Positions 55,314-64,000 are shown, numbered from the stretch's first letter. The stretch: DNA of 64,000 nucleotides from Hydrogenophaga taeniospiralis CCUG 15921 (GCF_001592305.1 NZ_BCWR01000020.1:1-64000); one strand, 5' to 3'. The notes: generated by a model not told the origin, from the sequence alone. Translations and numbers: made by a program.

Positions 55314-55976
55314 TCAGCGGTAGGTGAGCACAAGGCCGTGAATGAGCTTGGACCAACCGTCCAGCACCACAAACAGCAACAACTTGAACGGAATGGCCAC
55401 GTTGGTCGGTGTGACCTGGGACAAGCCCATGGCCAGCAGCACGTTGGCGATGACCAGGTCGATCACGATGAACGCCAGGTACAGCAGGAAACCGATGCGA
55501 AAGGCCGCCGTCAACTCGGTCAACAGGAACGCGGGGGCGAGCACCAGCAGGTCGTCCTTCTTGAGTTGGGCCGCACGCTCGGGAGGCCAGATGGCGGCGG
55601 CCGACTTCAGGAAGAACGCCTTCTCGGCGGCGTCGGCATGCTTGTCGAGGAAGCGGCGCAAGGGCTCGCGTGCGGCATCTGCCGCGCCGATGATCTGCTG
55701 CGCGTTGGACTGCATGGTGCCGGGAGAGACGGTGCGCATCTGCTCCGACGCTTCCATCAGCACGGGGGCCATGACGTAACACGACACGATCATGGCCACG
55801 CCGTTGAGCACCATGTTGGGCGGCACCTGCTGCACGCCGATGGCGTTGCGCAGTAGGCCCAGCACCACGGCGATCTTGGTGTACGACGTGACGACCATGG
55901 CCGCAAAAGGCAGCACCGCCATCGCGGCCAGCACCAGGAACAAGGAAATCGGATCGGCGCTGGGCAGCGGCGTCAT
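55314..55976 (-). CDS. sctR: T3SS export apparatus protein SctR (HrcR)
   Basis: 220 residues, four membrane helices. VVTSYTKIAVVLGLLRNAIG and QQVPPNMVLNGVAM are FliP/SctR signatures; FLLTELTAAFRIGFLLYLAF closes it. The ATG overlaps the sctQ stop (ATGA). Confidence 0.97.
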   Translation of the reverse strand: MTPLPSADPISLFLVLAAMAVLPFAAMVVTSYTKIAVVLGLLRNAIGVQQVPPNMVLNGVAMIVSCYVMAPVLMEASEQMRTVSPGTMQSNAQQIIGAADAAREPLRRFLDKHADAAEKAFFLKSAAAIWPPERAAQLKKDDLLVLAPAFLLTELTAAFRIGFLLYLAFIVIDLVIANVLLAMGLSQVTPTNVAIPFKLLLFVVLDGWSKLIHGLVLTYR

Positions 55977-57010
55977 GATGTCACCCCCATCTGAACGATG
56001 CGCACGCCGAGTTGATCCCCCACGGCCACCAGCTGGCCGACGCCCAGGGTCTGCCCGTGGCACACCAGCCGCACCGAGGCGTCGAGCAGTCCCACATCGA
56101 GCTCGATCACCGAGCCCACCCCCAGGCTGGCCAGCTCACCCAGGCTGACGCGGGCGCTGTCGATCTCGAACGCCACCGGCACCTGCAGGCGGTCCAGGTC
56201 CGTGGCGGGGCGGGACAGCTCGGCGGCAGGTGCCATGTCGTCTTCGACGATCTGGGGTTCTGCGACCACGCTGGCGCGGGGTTGGTGGAGGTCGATGTCT
56301 GCGGTGGCTTGCATGATGATTCCCAGTCCAAACTTCAATGGCGCCTGCCAGTGGGTGTCCGAGCGGTGTGCCACGCCGCTCAACACCACGTCACCCACCG
56401 AGAGTGCGTGCAGTCGGCGGCGGGGCAAGGCCCTCTCAAACAGCGTGATGCGCATGGGCACGCGCAGCGTGCGCAGAGGCTCCAGGTCGGGCTCCACGCC
56501 GCGGCTCAACACGGAGCCCATGTGGCTCGCCAGCGAGTGGTCCAGCCTGAGCAGGTGCACGTCGGCGTCGGGGTGTCCCATGCAGGGCAGGTGGATGCCC
56601 GACGTGTGCTGTGCCGCACACCGCGTCAGCGAGCGCACCTGGGCCCCGGGCCACAACGCCGACAGGCGATGCAGCAGCGGGGCCAGCAGCGCGTGGGTCA
56701 CGTCGCAAGCCAGGGTGCGGTCGTTCAAGCCGGCGGCCAACTGCAACGCGGGCCAGGGCGCGGGGTCCATCGCCAGCTGCGCCTCGCCGTGGGCACACGC
56801 CAGCTCCAGCGCCAACAGGTCGCTGCCTGCGCGTCCGGGGTACACCTGGGTCCCCTCCAGGCCCGCGCTCTGCGCGAGCCAGCGCGGCCAACGGCGATCA
56901 AAACCCACCCGCGTGGCACGCGCGACCGAGGGATGCAACGACGGCAAGTAGCGCGCCACGCTGTCAACCGGTACAGCGCGTGCAGCAGTCGATGCGGGTT
57001 CACCGTTCAT
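55973..57010 (-). CDS. sctQ: T3SS cytoplasmic ring (C-ring) protein SctQ (HrcQ)
   Basis: 345 residues. The variable N-terminal about 250 residues are followed by a SpoA/FliN domain (VPVAFEIDSARVSLGELASL ... VGDQLGVRIVQMG). It forms the sorting platform under the injectisome. ATGA overlap with the upstream sctP-like gene. Confidence 0.93.
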   Translation of the reverse strand: MNGEPASTAARAVPVDSVARYLPSLHPSVARATRVGFDRRWPRWLAQSAGLEGTQVYPGRAGSDLLALELACAHGEAQLAMDPAPWPALQLAAGLNDRTLACDVTHALLAPLLHRLSALWPGAQVRSLTRCAAQHTSGIHLPCMGHPDADVHLLRLDHSLASHMGSVLSRGVEPDLEPLRTLRVPMRITLFERALPRRRLHALSVGDVVLSGVAHRSDTHWQAPLKFGLGIIMQATADIDLHQPRASVVAEPQIVEDDMAPAAELSRPATDLDRLQVPVAFEIDSARVSLGELASLGVGSVIELDVGLLDASVRLVCHGQTLGVGQLVAVGDQLGVRIVQMGVTS

Positions 57011-57741
57011 GTCACCTCGATGTCAATTCCATGGGGCAGCTGCGGCAAACGCTCCAGCTGTTCAAGCAACTTGTGCCGATGGGTGGAGACTAAGTGGTGC
57101 GAATGCACCGACTGGGTGATGAAGCGAAGCGACAGCCAATGCTGCGAAAGGCTCAAGCGCAAGTCGGTTTCGGGCAGCACCTGCGGGTCCATGGGCAAGG
57201 TGACGGTCCAGTTCACGAACGATGGGGCGGCACGGGCACACAGGGCCGCAATGGTCTGGGCCATCTGCTCGGGCCAGGGATCTTGCGCCACGTCCACGGT
57301 CGCGGCCCCACCGTTCACCCGTGCAGCATCGGGAGGGGCCTCGGCCCCGGCCTGCTCTGCGCAGGCGGACGCGGAAAGCTCCAGCGCCGCCACCCGGTCC
57401 ACCCCAAGGGCATCGTCACCGTGCGGAATCCCGGGCAAGGTCGGCAACTCGGGCAATGCCTCTGCGCCCCTCGCCCGCTCGGGTCGAACGCCTGTGGTGC
57501 GCGCAGAGGCAGCCCCCGGCCCCTCGCGGCGCTGCACAGGGGCGGACGCGGATGGCGAGGATGGCGAGGACGGAGGCGCATCGCCGCGCCGAGGCGAGCC
57601 AGACAAGGTGCGGCGAAACCGATCGGCCGATTGAAGGACCGCCACTTGCGCCGCGCCGCGAGGGGTTTGCGCTTGCTGCAATTGCGCAATTTCCGCTGCG
57701 CTCAGTACGCGCAGCGGGCGGCGGCCTTCGGTGCGACTCAT
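57007..57741 (-). CDS. sctP: SctP/HpaP-like substrate-switch protein
   Basis: 244 residues. A disordered Pro/Ser/Arg-rich first half and a compact C-terminal part (WTVTLPMDPQVLPETDLRLS) match HpaC/HpaP/HrpP, which measure needle length and switch substrate class. It lies between sctV and sctQ, the Hrp2 order. The ATG at 57741 is taken over a TTG at 57750. Confidence 0.8.
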   Translation of the reverse strand: MSRTEGRRPLRVLSAAEIAQLQQAQTPRGAAQVAVLQSADRFRRTLSGSPRRGDAPPSSPSSPSASAPVQRREGPGAASARTTGVRPERARGAEALPELPTLPGIPHGDDALGVDRVAALELSASACAEQAGAEAPPDAARVNGGAATVDVAQDPWPEQMAQTIAALCARAAPSFVNWTVTLPMDPQVLPETDLRLSLSQHWLSLRFITQSVHSHHLVSTHRHKLLEQLERLPQLPHGIDIEVT

Positions 57742-57761
57742 GGTGGCCAATGCCCGCCGGA

Positions 57762-59816
57762 TCAGCCGGTGACACGCCCGATGGGCCGGAGTTCGATCAA
57801 ATTGCCCAGCTCCTGGAATGAGTACACGCGCAGCCAGTCCAGGCGGGCCTCAATCATCTTGCGCACGTAGCGCCGAATGTCCATGGACGTGACCAGTGCC
57901 ACCCCTTGCGACGGGTTGCCCGCGATGGCGGCGATGCGATCGGTCAGCGCCATGGCGTTTTCTGGCGGCATGGCCAGATAGTTGCCTGCGGGGGTGGGTT
58001 TGATGCATTGGCGAATGGCTTGCTCGATGCCCGGGTCCAGCAGGATGGCCCCGAGCTGGCCGCTGCCCGCCGAGGCCTCAAACGCCAGATAGCGCCCCAG
58101 GTCGCCGCGCACGTATTCGGTGAGCAGCAGCATGTCCTTTTCCTTGGGGCCCCAGGCAATGAGGCTCTCGAAGATGCTGCGCACGTTGCGGATGGGCACC
58201 TGCTCCTCCAGCAGTCGGCGCATCACCTCGGCAATGCGCTGCAACGGCAGGATTTTCTGCACCTCGGCCACCAGCCCCGGGTACTCGGCCACCACGCGGT
58301 CGATCACCCACTGCACCTCCTGCACCCCCATGAACATGTGTGCGTGGCGTCGCAACACGTCAAACACCTGGGCGGCGATCACGTGCTCCAGGTCCAGGCA
58401 GGCCTGACCCCGCTGGGCGTCGGGCACCGCTGTCGGTGGCAGCCACAGGGACTCGGCCATGCCCAGAATGGGCCCATGGCGTTCGGCGCCGCTGGCCAAC
58501 GGCGAGGCGGGGTCCGTCACCAGCAGCATGCGCCCGGGCACTTCGTGGCGGCTGGTGGGCACGTCGTTGAGCAGCACGTCAAAGCTGTGCCCCCCCAAGT
58601 CGCCCGACACCCACATGGCCGCACCGGGAAAGGGCAGGCCCAGATGCGCTTGCAGCTTGCTGCGCTCGGACTCCAGGGCCACGTCCAGGCGGTCGGCCTC
58701 CAGCAAATCGCCCAGCGGGCGCGACATGCGGATGGCCAGCGGCTTGGCAAAGTGCGGCGGCTGCAGCAGGATGGCCGGGGCATCGCCCTTCCCGCCTTCC
58801 CGCTGCAAGGCGCTGATGGGCTTGGAAATGACGTTGGCCTCTTCCTTGCGACGGGCCCGGCCCAGCATGTGCGCGGTGGCGGCCAAGGCGACGGCCAAGA
58901 CAATGAACTGCAATGCCGGGAACCCCGGCACCAAGGCAAAGGCCAAGGTCAATGCGGCAGCCAGGTACATGGCCCGCGGGGTGCGCGTGAGCTGGGCGCT
59001 GATTTCCTGCCCCAGGGAACGGGGCTTCTTCTCGTGTTCGTCGGCCACCCGCGTGATCAACACGCCCGCGGCCACGCAGATGAACAGCGAGGGGAGCTGC
59101 GACACCATGGCGTCGCCGATGGACAGCACGGCGAAGCGGTTGGCCGCCTCGCCCGCCGTCATGCCGTGGTACAGCACCCCCACCACGATGCCGGCCAGGA
59201 GGTTGACCAGCGTGATGATGAGGCCGGCGATGGCATCGCCTTTCACGAACTTCATGGCCCCGTCCATGCCCCCGTGCATCTGGCTCTCCATGGCCAGCAG
59301 GGCGCGCTTGCGCTTGGCTTCGTCGCCGGTCATGAGGCCCGCGCGCAAGTCGGCGTCGATGCTCATCTGCTTGCCGGGCATGGCATCGAGCGTGAAACGC
59401 GCCCCGACCTCGGCCACGCGCTCCGAACCCTTGGAGATCACGATGAACTGCACCACCGAAATGATGATGAACACCACGATGCCCACCACCAGATTGCCCC
59501 CCACCACCAGGTTGCCAAAGCTCTCGATCACGTGGCCGGCGTCGGCATGCAGCAGGATGGCCTTGGTGGAGGCGATGTTCAGCGACAGCCGAAACAGCGT
59601 GGTGAACAGCAGCAACGACGGAAAGGTGGACAGCGACACCGCGTTGGGGATGAACAGCGTGGTCATCATCAACAACACGCTGGCGGCGATGTTGATGGCC
59701 AGCAGCGTGTCGATCAGCACCGTGGGCAGCGGCAGGATCATCAAGGCGACGATCGCCACGACGAGGCCCGCCATTGAAAGATCGTTGCCCAGGGTGGGGC
59801 TGAGGCGGAATGTCAT
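57762..59816 (-). CDS. sctV: T3SS export gate protein SctV (HrcV)
   Basis: 684 residues, normal for SctV. The first about 310 are membrane-spanning with the FHIPEP-type loop (GARFTLDAMPGKQMSIDADL, then AKRKRALLAMESQMHG). The rest is the cytoplasmic nonameric ring (QKILPLQRIAEVMRRLLEEQ, RNVRSIFESLI). GGAG is 8 bases before the ATG. It heads a seven-gene coupled operon (sctV, sctP, sctQ, sctR, sctS, hpaA-like, chaperone) under a PIP box. Confidence 0.97.
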   Translation of the reverse strand: MTFRLSPTLGNDLSMAGLVVAIVALMILPLPTVLIDTLLAINIAASVLLMMTTLFIPNAVSLSTFPSLLLFTTLFRLSLNIASTKAILLHADAGHVIESFGNLVVGGNLVVGIVVFIIISVVQFIVISKGSERVAEVGARFTLDAMPGKQMSIDADLRAGLMTGDEAKRKRALLAMESQMHGGMDGAMKFVKGDAIAGLIITLVNLLAGIVVGVLYHGMTAGEAANRFAVLSIGDAMVSQLPSLFICVAAGVLITRVADEHEKKPRSLGQEISAQLTRTPRAMYLAAALTLAFALVPGFPALQFIVLAVALAATAHMLGRARRKEEANVISKPISALQREGGKGDAPAILLQPPHFAKPLAIRMSRPLGDLLEADRLDVALESERSKLQAHLGLPFPGAAMWVSGDLGGHSFDVLLNDVPTSRHEVPGRMLLVTDPASPLASGAERHGPILGMAESLWLPPTAVPDAQRGQACLDLEHVIAAQVFDVLRRHAHMFMGVQEVQWVIDRVVAEYPGLVAEVQKILPLQRIAEVMRRLLEEQVPIRNVRSIFESLIAWGPKEKDMLLLTEYVRGDLGRYLAFEASAGSGQLGAILLDPGIEQAIRQCIKPTPAGNYLAMPPENAMALTDRIAAIAGNPSQGVALVTSMDIRRYVRKMIEARLDWLRVYSFQELGNLIELRPIGRVTG

Positions 59817-59881
59817 GACGCAGTCTCCAGGTGGGCAATGCTCGCGAGGCACGCCACGCAGGCCGCTTCGTCGGGTGAGCC

Positions 59882-59943
59882 AATCTATTGCGGGAAAGAC
59901 CGAGCGCATGACACGCATGCGAAGGGGGGCCCGGGAGTGCGAA
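59882..59943 (-). promoter_or_regulatory. PIP box and -10 for the sctV operon
   Basis: Minus strand TTCGC-N15-TTCGC (59919-59943), 31 bases, then TAGATT (59882-59887), an exact YANNNT. Confidence 0.9.
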
Positions 59944-59966
59944 GCCGCACCGTTGTGCTGCAAGGT

Positions 59967-60027
59967 TTCGCACCAAGCCTCAGCGCTTCGGGTTGGCGAC
60001 AAGGCTTTGTCACGGTGCAGACACCAT
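59967..60027 (+). promoter_or_regulatory. PIP box and -10 for 60066-62357
   Basis: TTCGC-N15-TTCGG (59967-59991), 30 bases, then CACCAT (60022-60027), an exact YANNNT. The leader would be about 30 bases. Confidence 0.9.
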
Positions 60028-60065
60028 TTTGGTGCCACCTCAACCGCGCAAGGAGACCACAAGCC

Positions 60066-62357
60066 ATGAACATCGACAAAGCTTCCAGCCCCATGACTCC
60101 CGGCCGGAGCACCCCGCTTCCGAGCAACGTGGAGCGCAGCGACTCTTCGCTCGCCCGTGCTGCCGAGAACCCCTCCAGCAGCCACCTTGGCTTGTCGGGC
60201 CGCGGCCAGCGCGCTCCAGAGGATGCGGGCTTGTCGCGGCGTTTCGCCGACACGGCGATCTCGGCCATGTCCACAACCAAGACGACACTCGCGGAATTGC
60301 TGGGGAGATCCCAGCGCGCCATGCCCCCCGGCGCTGGAGACATCGAGGCTCAGGTCGTCCACGGCACCGGTGCCGCCACCGACGCCGCCGCGGCCGGGGC
60401 CACGACATCCGCGCAGGGTGCGTCGGCTGCCGAACGCCCTGCCGCCGCCGTGATGGACCGGCTGGAGAAGGCGATCGAAGCCGCCCTGAACCGCCCGGTG
60501 GACACCGACGCGGCCGCCAGCCTGGTCAATGCCCTCCGGCGCATGGGACCGGGTGCGGGAGCCGACCGCGCAGCGACCAATGCCGACCTGATGAAGGGCG
60601 TCACGGACGAGAAGGTGAAAGCCTGGTACGCGGCGCAGGGGCTGACAGACGCGAACGTGGAAGCCTTGCGCAGCGCGGCCTTCCGTTCGGGCATGCCAAA
60701 CCCCACCGGTTCCTTTCTGAACAATGCGATCCAGTACATCGCGTCGCCTTTCACCGGTGCCGACAAAGGCACCTGGGCCGGCGCCGGACTGGGCTTCGCG
60801 GCGGCGGCGTTGGGCGCACCGATGAACGCCTTCCAGCAGTCGGCCGTCGTCACGCTGTGCGAGTCGATTCGCGAGCACGGCGGCCCGGTCATCGTTCCCG
60901 ACAAGAAGAACATCAACGACAAGCACTACCTTCCCGAGCTGTCGAAGACCCTGGAAACTGCCGTGAACGAGTTCAGCGGCGCACACGATGCGCTGCAGAA
61001 CAAGATGCGTGAACTCGGCTTCGCCGCAGACACCCACCTGCCGTCGAAACTGCAGAGCCTGGAGCCGGCGCAGTTGCAGACGCTGCGCGAGCAGGTGGAG
61101 CACCTGGTCCAGAAGGAAGCGAAGCTATTCGACACGCAGCGCGACTTCATGATGACGCAGGGGGCGCACGAGCGTCAGTGGAAGGGCAACACCTACCAGG
61201 CCATTCCCCGCACCCTGCGCTCTCCCGCGGCCGGCTACACGGGCCTGCTGAGCAAGGCCAACCTGGGCCAGTTCGTGTCGCCTTCGGCGCAGACGGCCGT
61301 CTCCGTGGTGCTGACCGCGACCCAGCACGTGGCCTCCGGCTTCGACGAACGGAACAAGCAGGAATACAACAACAAGCTCAACGTGCTGTACGGCGACTTC
61401 TTCACGGCCCAAGGCAATCAAAAGCTCAAGAGCGGTCAGCCGCTCGAAGCCTCTGACATCGACGCGAAGAAGCTGCGCAATTTCGTCAATTTCCCGGAAC
61501 AGTCGCTCGTGAAGCACGTGTCGGCGGAGACGAAGCGGCAGATCGATGGCTTGGAGAAGGTGCTGAACGACACCAGCGCTCCCGCACGCCCGGCCGCCGA
61601 CGTCGACAAAGACCGCAGCGCATTGCAGACGCTGAAGGACGACGCGGCCAAGCTCAAGAGCGGCAAACTGACCGAGCTCACCCCGGGCGGGCTGGCGGAA
61701 TCTCTGCTGGTCGCCTCCGACAAGTCTGCGGTGTCGCCGCAGCTGTGGGCCGACGTGAAGGCCAAGTACACGATGCGGGAGTTTTCGGCACAGACCGCGC
61801 AGCGCGTTGGGCAGATGTTCCACATGGGCGTCTTGGGCAGCGGTGCGTCGTCGGTCATCGGCAAGTTATCGTCGGCCATCGTGGGTGGCACCAAAAACGC
61901 GCCGCTCCATCAGGCCGTCACCGTTCCCGCCGCGTCCGGCGCCATGGCCTACATCGGCGCCACGAACCAGCACACGGCCATCACGGTGAAGAACAACCGG
62001 CGCGAGGCCGCGACGGACCCGGGCCTGACGTCGCAGGTGTGGCGAGGCGTCAAGGGCGGCGGCGCCGAGTTCCTTTCGGATCGGAAGGGCACACAGGCCA
62101 GCCGCGAGGCGAACGATCTGCTGGCGCAGGAGGCCATCGGCCAGACGCTGAAGTTCGCCAAGGATGTGCGGGCCGAGTTGGGGCCTCTGCAGACCCAGGC
62201 CCAAGTGCCGCTGTCGGCACCCCCGCGCCCCGGCGACACCTCCGCGTCTGGCGTCAAGGAGATTGCCATCAGCATTCCGGAAACGTCTGCAGCAAAGGCA
62301 CCAGAGTCCTCGGCAGGACCATCGCACAAAGGCAAGGAACCGGCGGGGCTTCGGTGA
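60066..62357 (+). CDS. Large helical T3SS substrate candidate D
   Basis: 763 residues, the largest of the four. N-terminal Ser/Pro-rich leader (MNIDKASSPMTPGRSTPLPS). Hydrophobic stretches lie at about 235-260 (GTWAGAGLGFAAAALGAP) and 595-640 (VLGSGASSVIGKLSSAIVGG). Between them is a charged helical region (about 300-580). AAGGAG precedes the ATG by 8-9 bases. PIP-controlled and divergent from sctV. Effector or translocator; family not recognised. Confidence 0.72.
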   Translation: MNIDKASSPMTPGRSTPLPSNVERSDSSLARAAENPSSSHLGLSGRGQRAPEDAGLSRRFADTAISAMSTTKTTLAELLGRSQRAMPPGAGDIEAQVVHGTGAATDAAAAGATTSAQGASAAERPAAAVMDRLEKAIEAALNRPVDTDAAASLVNALRRMGPGAGADRAATNADLMKGVTDEKVKAWYAAQGLTDANVEALRSAAFRSGMPNPTGSFLNNAIQYIASPFTGADKGTWAGAGLGFAAAALGAPMNAFQQSAVVTLCESIREHGGPVIVPDKKNINDKHYLPELSKTLETAVNEFSGAHDALQNKMRELGFAADTHLPSKLQSLEPAQLQTLREQVEHLVQKEAKLFDTQRDFMMTQGAHERQWKGNTYQAIPRTLRSPAAGYTGLLSKANLGQFVSPSAQTAVSVVLTATQHVASGFDERNKQEYNNKLNVLYGDFFTAQGNQKLKSGQPLEASDIDAKKLRNFVNFPEQSLVKHVSAETKRQIDGLEKVLNDTSAPARPAADVDKDRSALQTLKDDAAKLKSGKLTELTPGGLAESLLVASDKSAVSPQLWADVKAKYTMREFSAQTAQRVGQMFHMGVLGSGASSVIGKLSSAIVGGTKNAPLHQAVTVPAASGAMAYIGATNQHTAITVKNNRREAATDPGLTSQVWRGVKGGGAEFLSDRKGTQASREANDLLAQEAIGQTLKFAKDVRAELGPLQTQAQVPLSAPPRPGDTSASGVKEIAISIPETSAAKAPESSAGPSHKGKEPAGLR

Positions 62358-62477
62358 CCCCGCTCCACGGGGCTCGGCAGCCCGGCAGATCGAAGACCTG
62401 ACACAGGTGTTCCATCCCGCCTTGCGCGAGAACGACGGGTACGCCGAGCAGGCTCGGCGGCGAAACAACCTCTTGCC

Positions 62478-63821
62478 TCAGGCCTTGCCGGTCAGCACCG
62501 GCTTCCAGTGGCGGGCCAGGTCATCCTGGATGTCCATCAGCGCCCGCCGTTGCTGGGCTTTGCCGGCCTGGCAAAACGCCAGGTCGAACCGGGGGCCGAT
62601 GCGTTCACGCGCCTGTTGGGCCTGCTCGCGCAGCCGCGCTGCGTCGGCGGGGCCGATGTCGTCCACCCGCGCAATGGGCAACACCGGCCTGGGGGGATAC
62701 CCCAGCATGGGCTCCGGCAAACGGTCCTGGTACAGCAGCGAGGCCCCGATCACCGCCTCCGCCAGCGGCTGTCGGGCCTTGCTCGGAGCGGACATGGCCG
62801 ACATCCACACATCCGGGTCGGGCACCTTGGACCAGATCTGCAGCATCGCCTGGCTCACCTGGTACACCGCATCAGGGGCCCCCGAAAAGACGGCGGCATG
62901 CAGCACTTCGCGCCCCACCGCCTGCTCCAGCTCGGCGGCGGCTTGGGTCCAGGTCTTGCCATCCGGCAGGCGGGACAGGTCGTACACGCCCAGCTTGGTG
63001 GCCCAGTGCCCGGGCAGCTGATCGGCCAGGTGCTCGGTGATGCCCTCGTCGATCTTGACGGCGTCCGGGCTCTTCTCAATGGCCCGCAGGAAGTTCGGGT
63101 GGGTGTGGCAGTGGATGAACTCGTGGTTGACCACATGCTGTGGATCGGCCAGCGAGGTGTAGGCCGCGATGTGCATTTGCTCGGGCTGCATCCGGTGGTT
63201 GCGCCCCACCTCCCCGTAGTTCCCCGCAATGTGGGCCAGGTTCCAGCTGATTTCCGGCGTCACCTGGTTGCAGGCGGCATGGGCGGGAAAGTGGTCGCCA
63301 TAGGCCGCTTGCACCTGCGCGCGGCCTTGGTCCAGGTTGTGCTGGGTGGTTCGGGCGCCAAACGTGGCCGCCCCGATGGTGGTGGCCACTGGGTGGAAAA
63401 GGTAGTCGGTGGGGTTGCGCAGGGCTCGGTAGCCCGCAGACACCGCCATGGCCCCCACCCACAGCTTGGCCATGGCCGCCAAGGCATGGGCCGCATACCC
63501 GCCGGCCACCACGGCGCCCGAGGCCAGGCGGCCCATGAAATCGGTGGCTGCTTCTGGTGGCGGTGGGGGTGCCCCCACGCCCTCGCTGGCGGGCGCACTG
63601 GGGCGCCGCTGGCGCAACTCACCCAGCGCCGCACGGGGCGGCAAACCCCCATCCGCCGACGCAGCGCCGCGCGAGGCCAGGGCCGGATCGCCTGCTGGGG
63701 GCGTTTGACGCGCCGGATCGTTGGTCTCGCGGCCCGCCCCCTCCGCGGGGGCTGCATGGGGGGCCATGCCGCGGGCTGATGGATGGGCCGAGCTGGAAGG
63801 GATGGCGGTGAGGGAGGTCAT
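62478..63821 (-). CDS. HExxH zinc-metallopeptidase-like protein with membrane segment
   Basis: 447 residues. A Pro/Ala-rich leader (1-92) precedes one or two membrane helices (about 98-130: GAVVAGGYAAHALAAMAKLW). The catalytic part has HEFIH (233-237) and, 21 residues later, EGITE (259-263), giving the two His and distal Glu zinc ligands of gluzincins plus the general base Glu234. The ATG overlaps the sctU stop (ATGA), so it is cotranslated with a core T3SS gene. A secreted protease effector or a substrate-processing peptidase is inferred. Confidence 0.78.
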   Translation of the reverse strand: MTSLTAIPSSSAHPSARGMAPHAAPAEGAGRETNDPARQTPPAGDPALASRGAASADGGLPPRAALGELRQRRPSAPASEGVGAPPPPPEAATDFMGRLASGAVVAGGYAAHALAAMAKLWVGAMAVSAGYRALRNPTDYLFHPVATTIGAATFGARTTQHNLDQGRAQVQAAYGDHFPAHAACNQVTPEISWNLAHIAGNYGEVGRNHRMQPEQMHIAAYTSLADPQHVVNHEFIHCHTHPNFLRAIEKSPDAVKIDEGITEHLADQLPGHWATKLGVYDLSRLPDGKTWTQAAAELEQAVGREVLHAAVFSGAPDAVYQVSQAMLQIWSKVPDPDVWMSAMSAPSKARQPLAEAVIGASLLYQDRLPEPMLGYPPRPVLPIARVDDIGPADAARLREQAQQARERIGPRFDLAFCQAGKAQQRRALMDIQDDLARHWKPVLTGKA

Positions 63822-64000
63822 GGTGAAGCGTTTGGGTCGGTGGACAGTGTTTTCAGGTAGCCCACCCAGCGCAGCACCGCGGCCACCGACTCGAAGAGTT
63901 CTTCGGGCACCGGGTCGTCCAGGTTGAGCTTGTGCAGCGCACGGGCCAGGGGCGGGTTGCCCACGATGGGCACGCCCGCCTGTTCGGCAATGGCGCGGAT
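63818..64000 (-). CDS. sctU: T3SS export switch protein SctU (HrcU), C-terminal end
   Basis: Only the last 60 residues are in the window. IRAIAEQAGVPIVGNPPLAR and LDDPVPEELFESVAAVLRWV are the conserved end of the SctU cytoplasmic domain, downstream of the NPTH autocleavage site (not in view). The gene continues beyond the right edge. Confidence 0.93.
   Translation of the reverse strand: MRAIAEQAGVPIVGNPPLARALHKLNLDDPVPEELFESVAAVLRWVGYLKTLSTDPNASP

Noticed and set aside
57906..59777. 623-codon open frame opposite sctV
   Set aside because: His/Gln/Gly-rich antisense frame; sctV is complete.

Overview
The window is high-GC DNA from a betaproteobacterium of the order Burkholderiales. Comamonadaceae (Hydrogenophaga/Acidovorax-like) is the best guess. 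That rests on the gentisate genes, the narKKGHJI operon with a parvulin gene, the class II ribonucleotide reductase and a group II (Hrp2-type) type III secretion system (T3SS) controlled through PIP boxes. No rRNA, tRNA or CRISPR array was seen.

Left part (1-17.3 kb), ordinary chromosomal modules. The 5' part of a large secreted Ig-like repeat protein runs off the left edge. An orphan ATP synthase subunit c gene follows, overlapping an unknown gene. Next is a LysR-controlled operon with a catalytically dead-looking alpha/beta hydrolase and a complete RND tripartite efflux pump. A two-gene ABC polysaccharide exporter, a 45-residue DUF3096-like membrane protein and a MarR regulator come next. 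The MarR gene is divergent from a gentisate operon (3-hydroxybenzoate 6-hydroxylase, gentisate dioxygenase, fumarylpyruvate hydrolase) that has no maleylpyruvate isomerase gene.

Middle (17.4-34.8 kb), anaerobic respiration, all on the minus strand. An FNR-type promoter site (34964-34977) precedes narK1-narK2-narGHJI-parvulin-carbonic anhydrase. Downstream is a tightly overlapping run: nrdJ, nnrS, nitroreductase, a small unknown gene and a hemerythrin.

Right part (35.1-64 kb), a hrp T3SS locus. The core apparatus genes seen are sctV, sctP-like, sctQ, sctR, sctS, an HpaA-position gene, a CesT-like chaperone, sctT with an SctO/HrpB7-like stalk gene, and the last part of sctU. Both regulators are present: an HrpG-like OmpR protein and an HrpX/HrpB-like AraC protein. 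Between the core blocks lie probable substrates and chaperones: two YopJ-family acetyltransferases, a membrane-anchored HExxH protein cotranscribed with sctU, four large helical Ser/Pro-rich proteins, a Gly-rich protein with LEA-like repeats, a CesT-like chaperone and a two-domain chaperone-like protein. Eight exact PIP boxes (TTCGB-N15-TTCGB) precede these transcription units, often back to back between divergent genes, and several have a correctly spaced -10 element. The expected flow is HrpG to HrpX to PIP-box genes. The remaining core genes (sctC, sctJ, sctN, sctL) are not in view and probably lie beyond the right edge.

The most novel material is the substrate/chaperone set inside the T3SS locus, above all the HExxH protein, the fused chaperone and the four large helical proteins.
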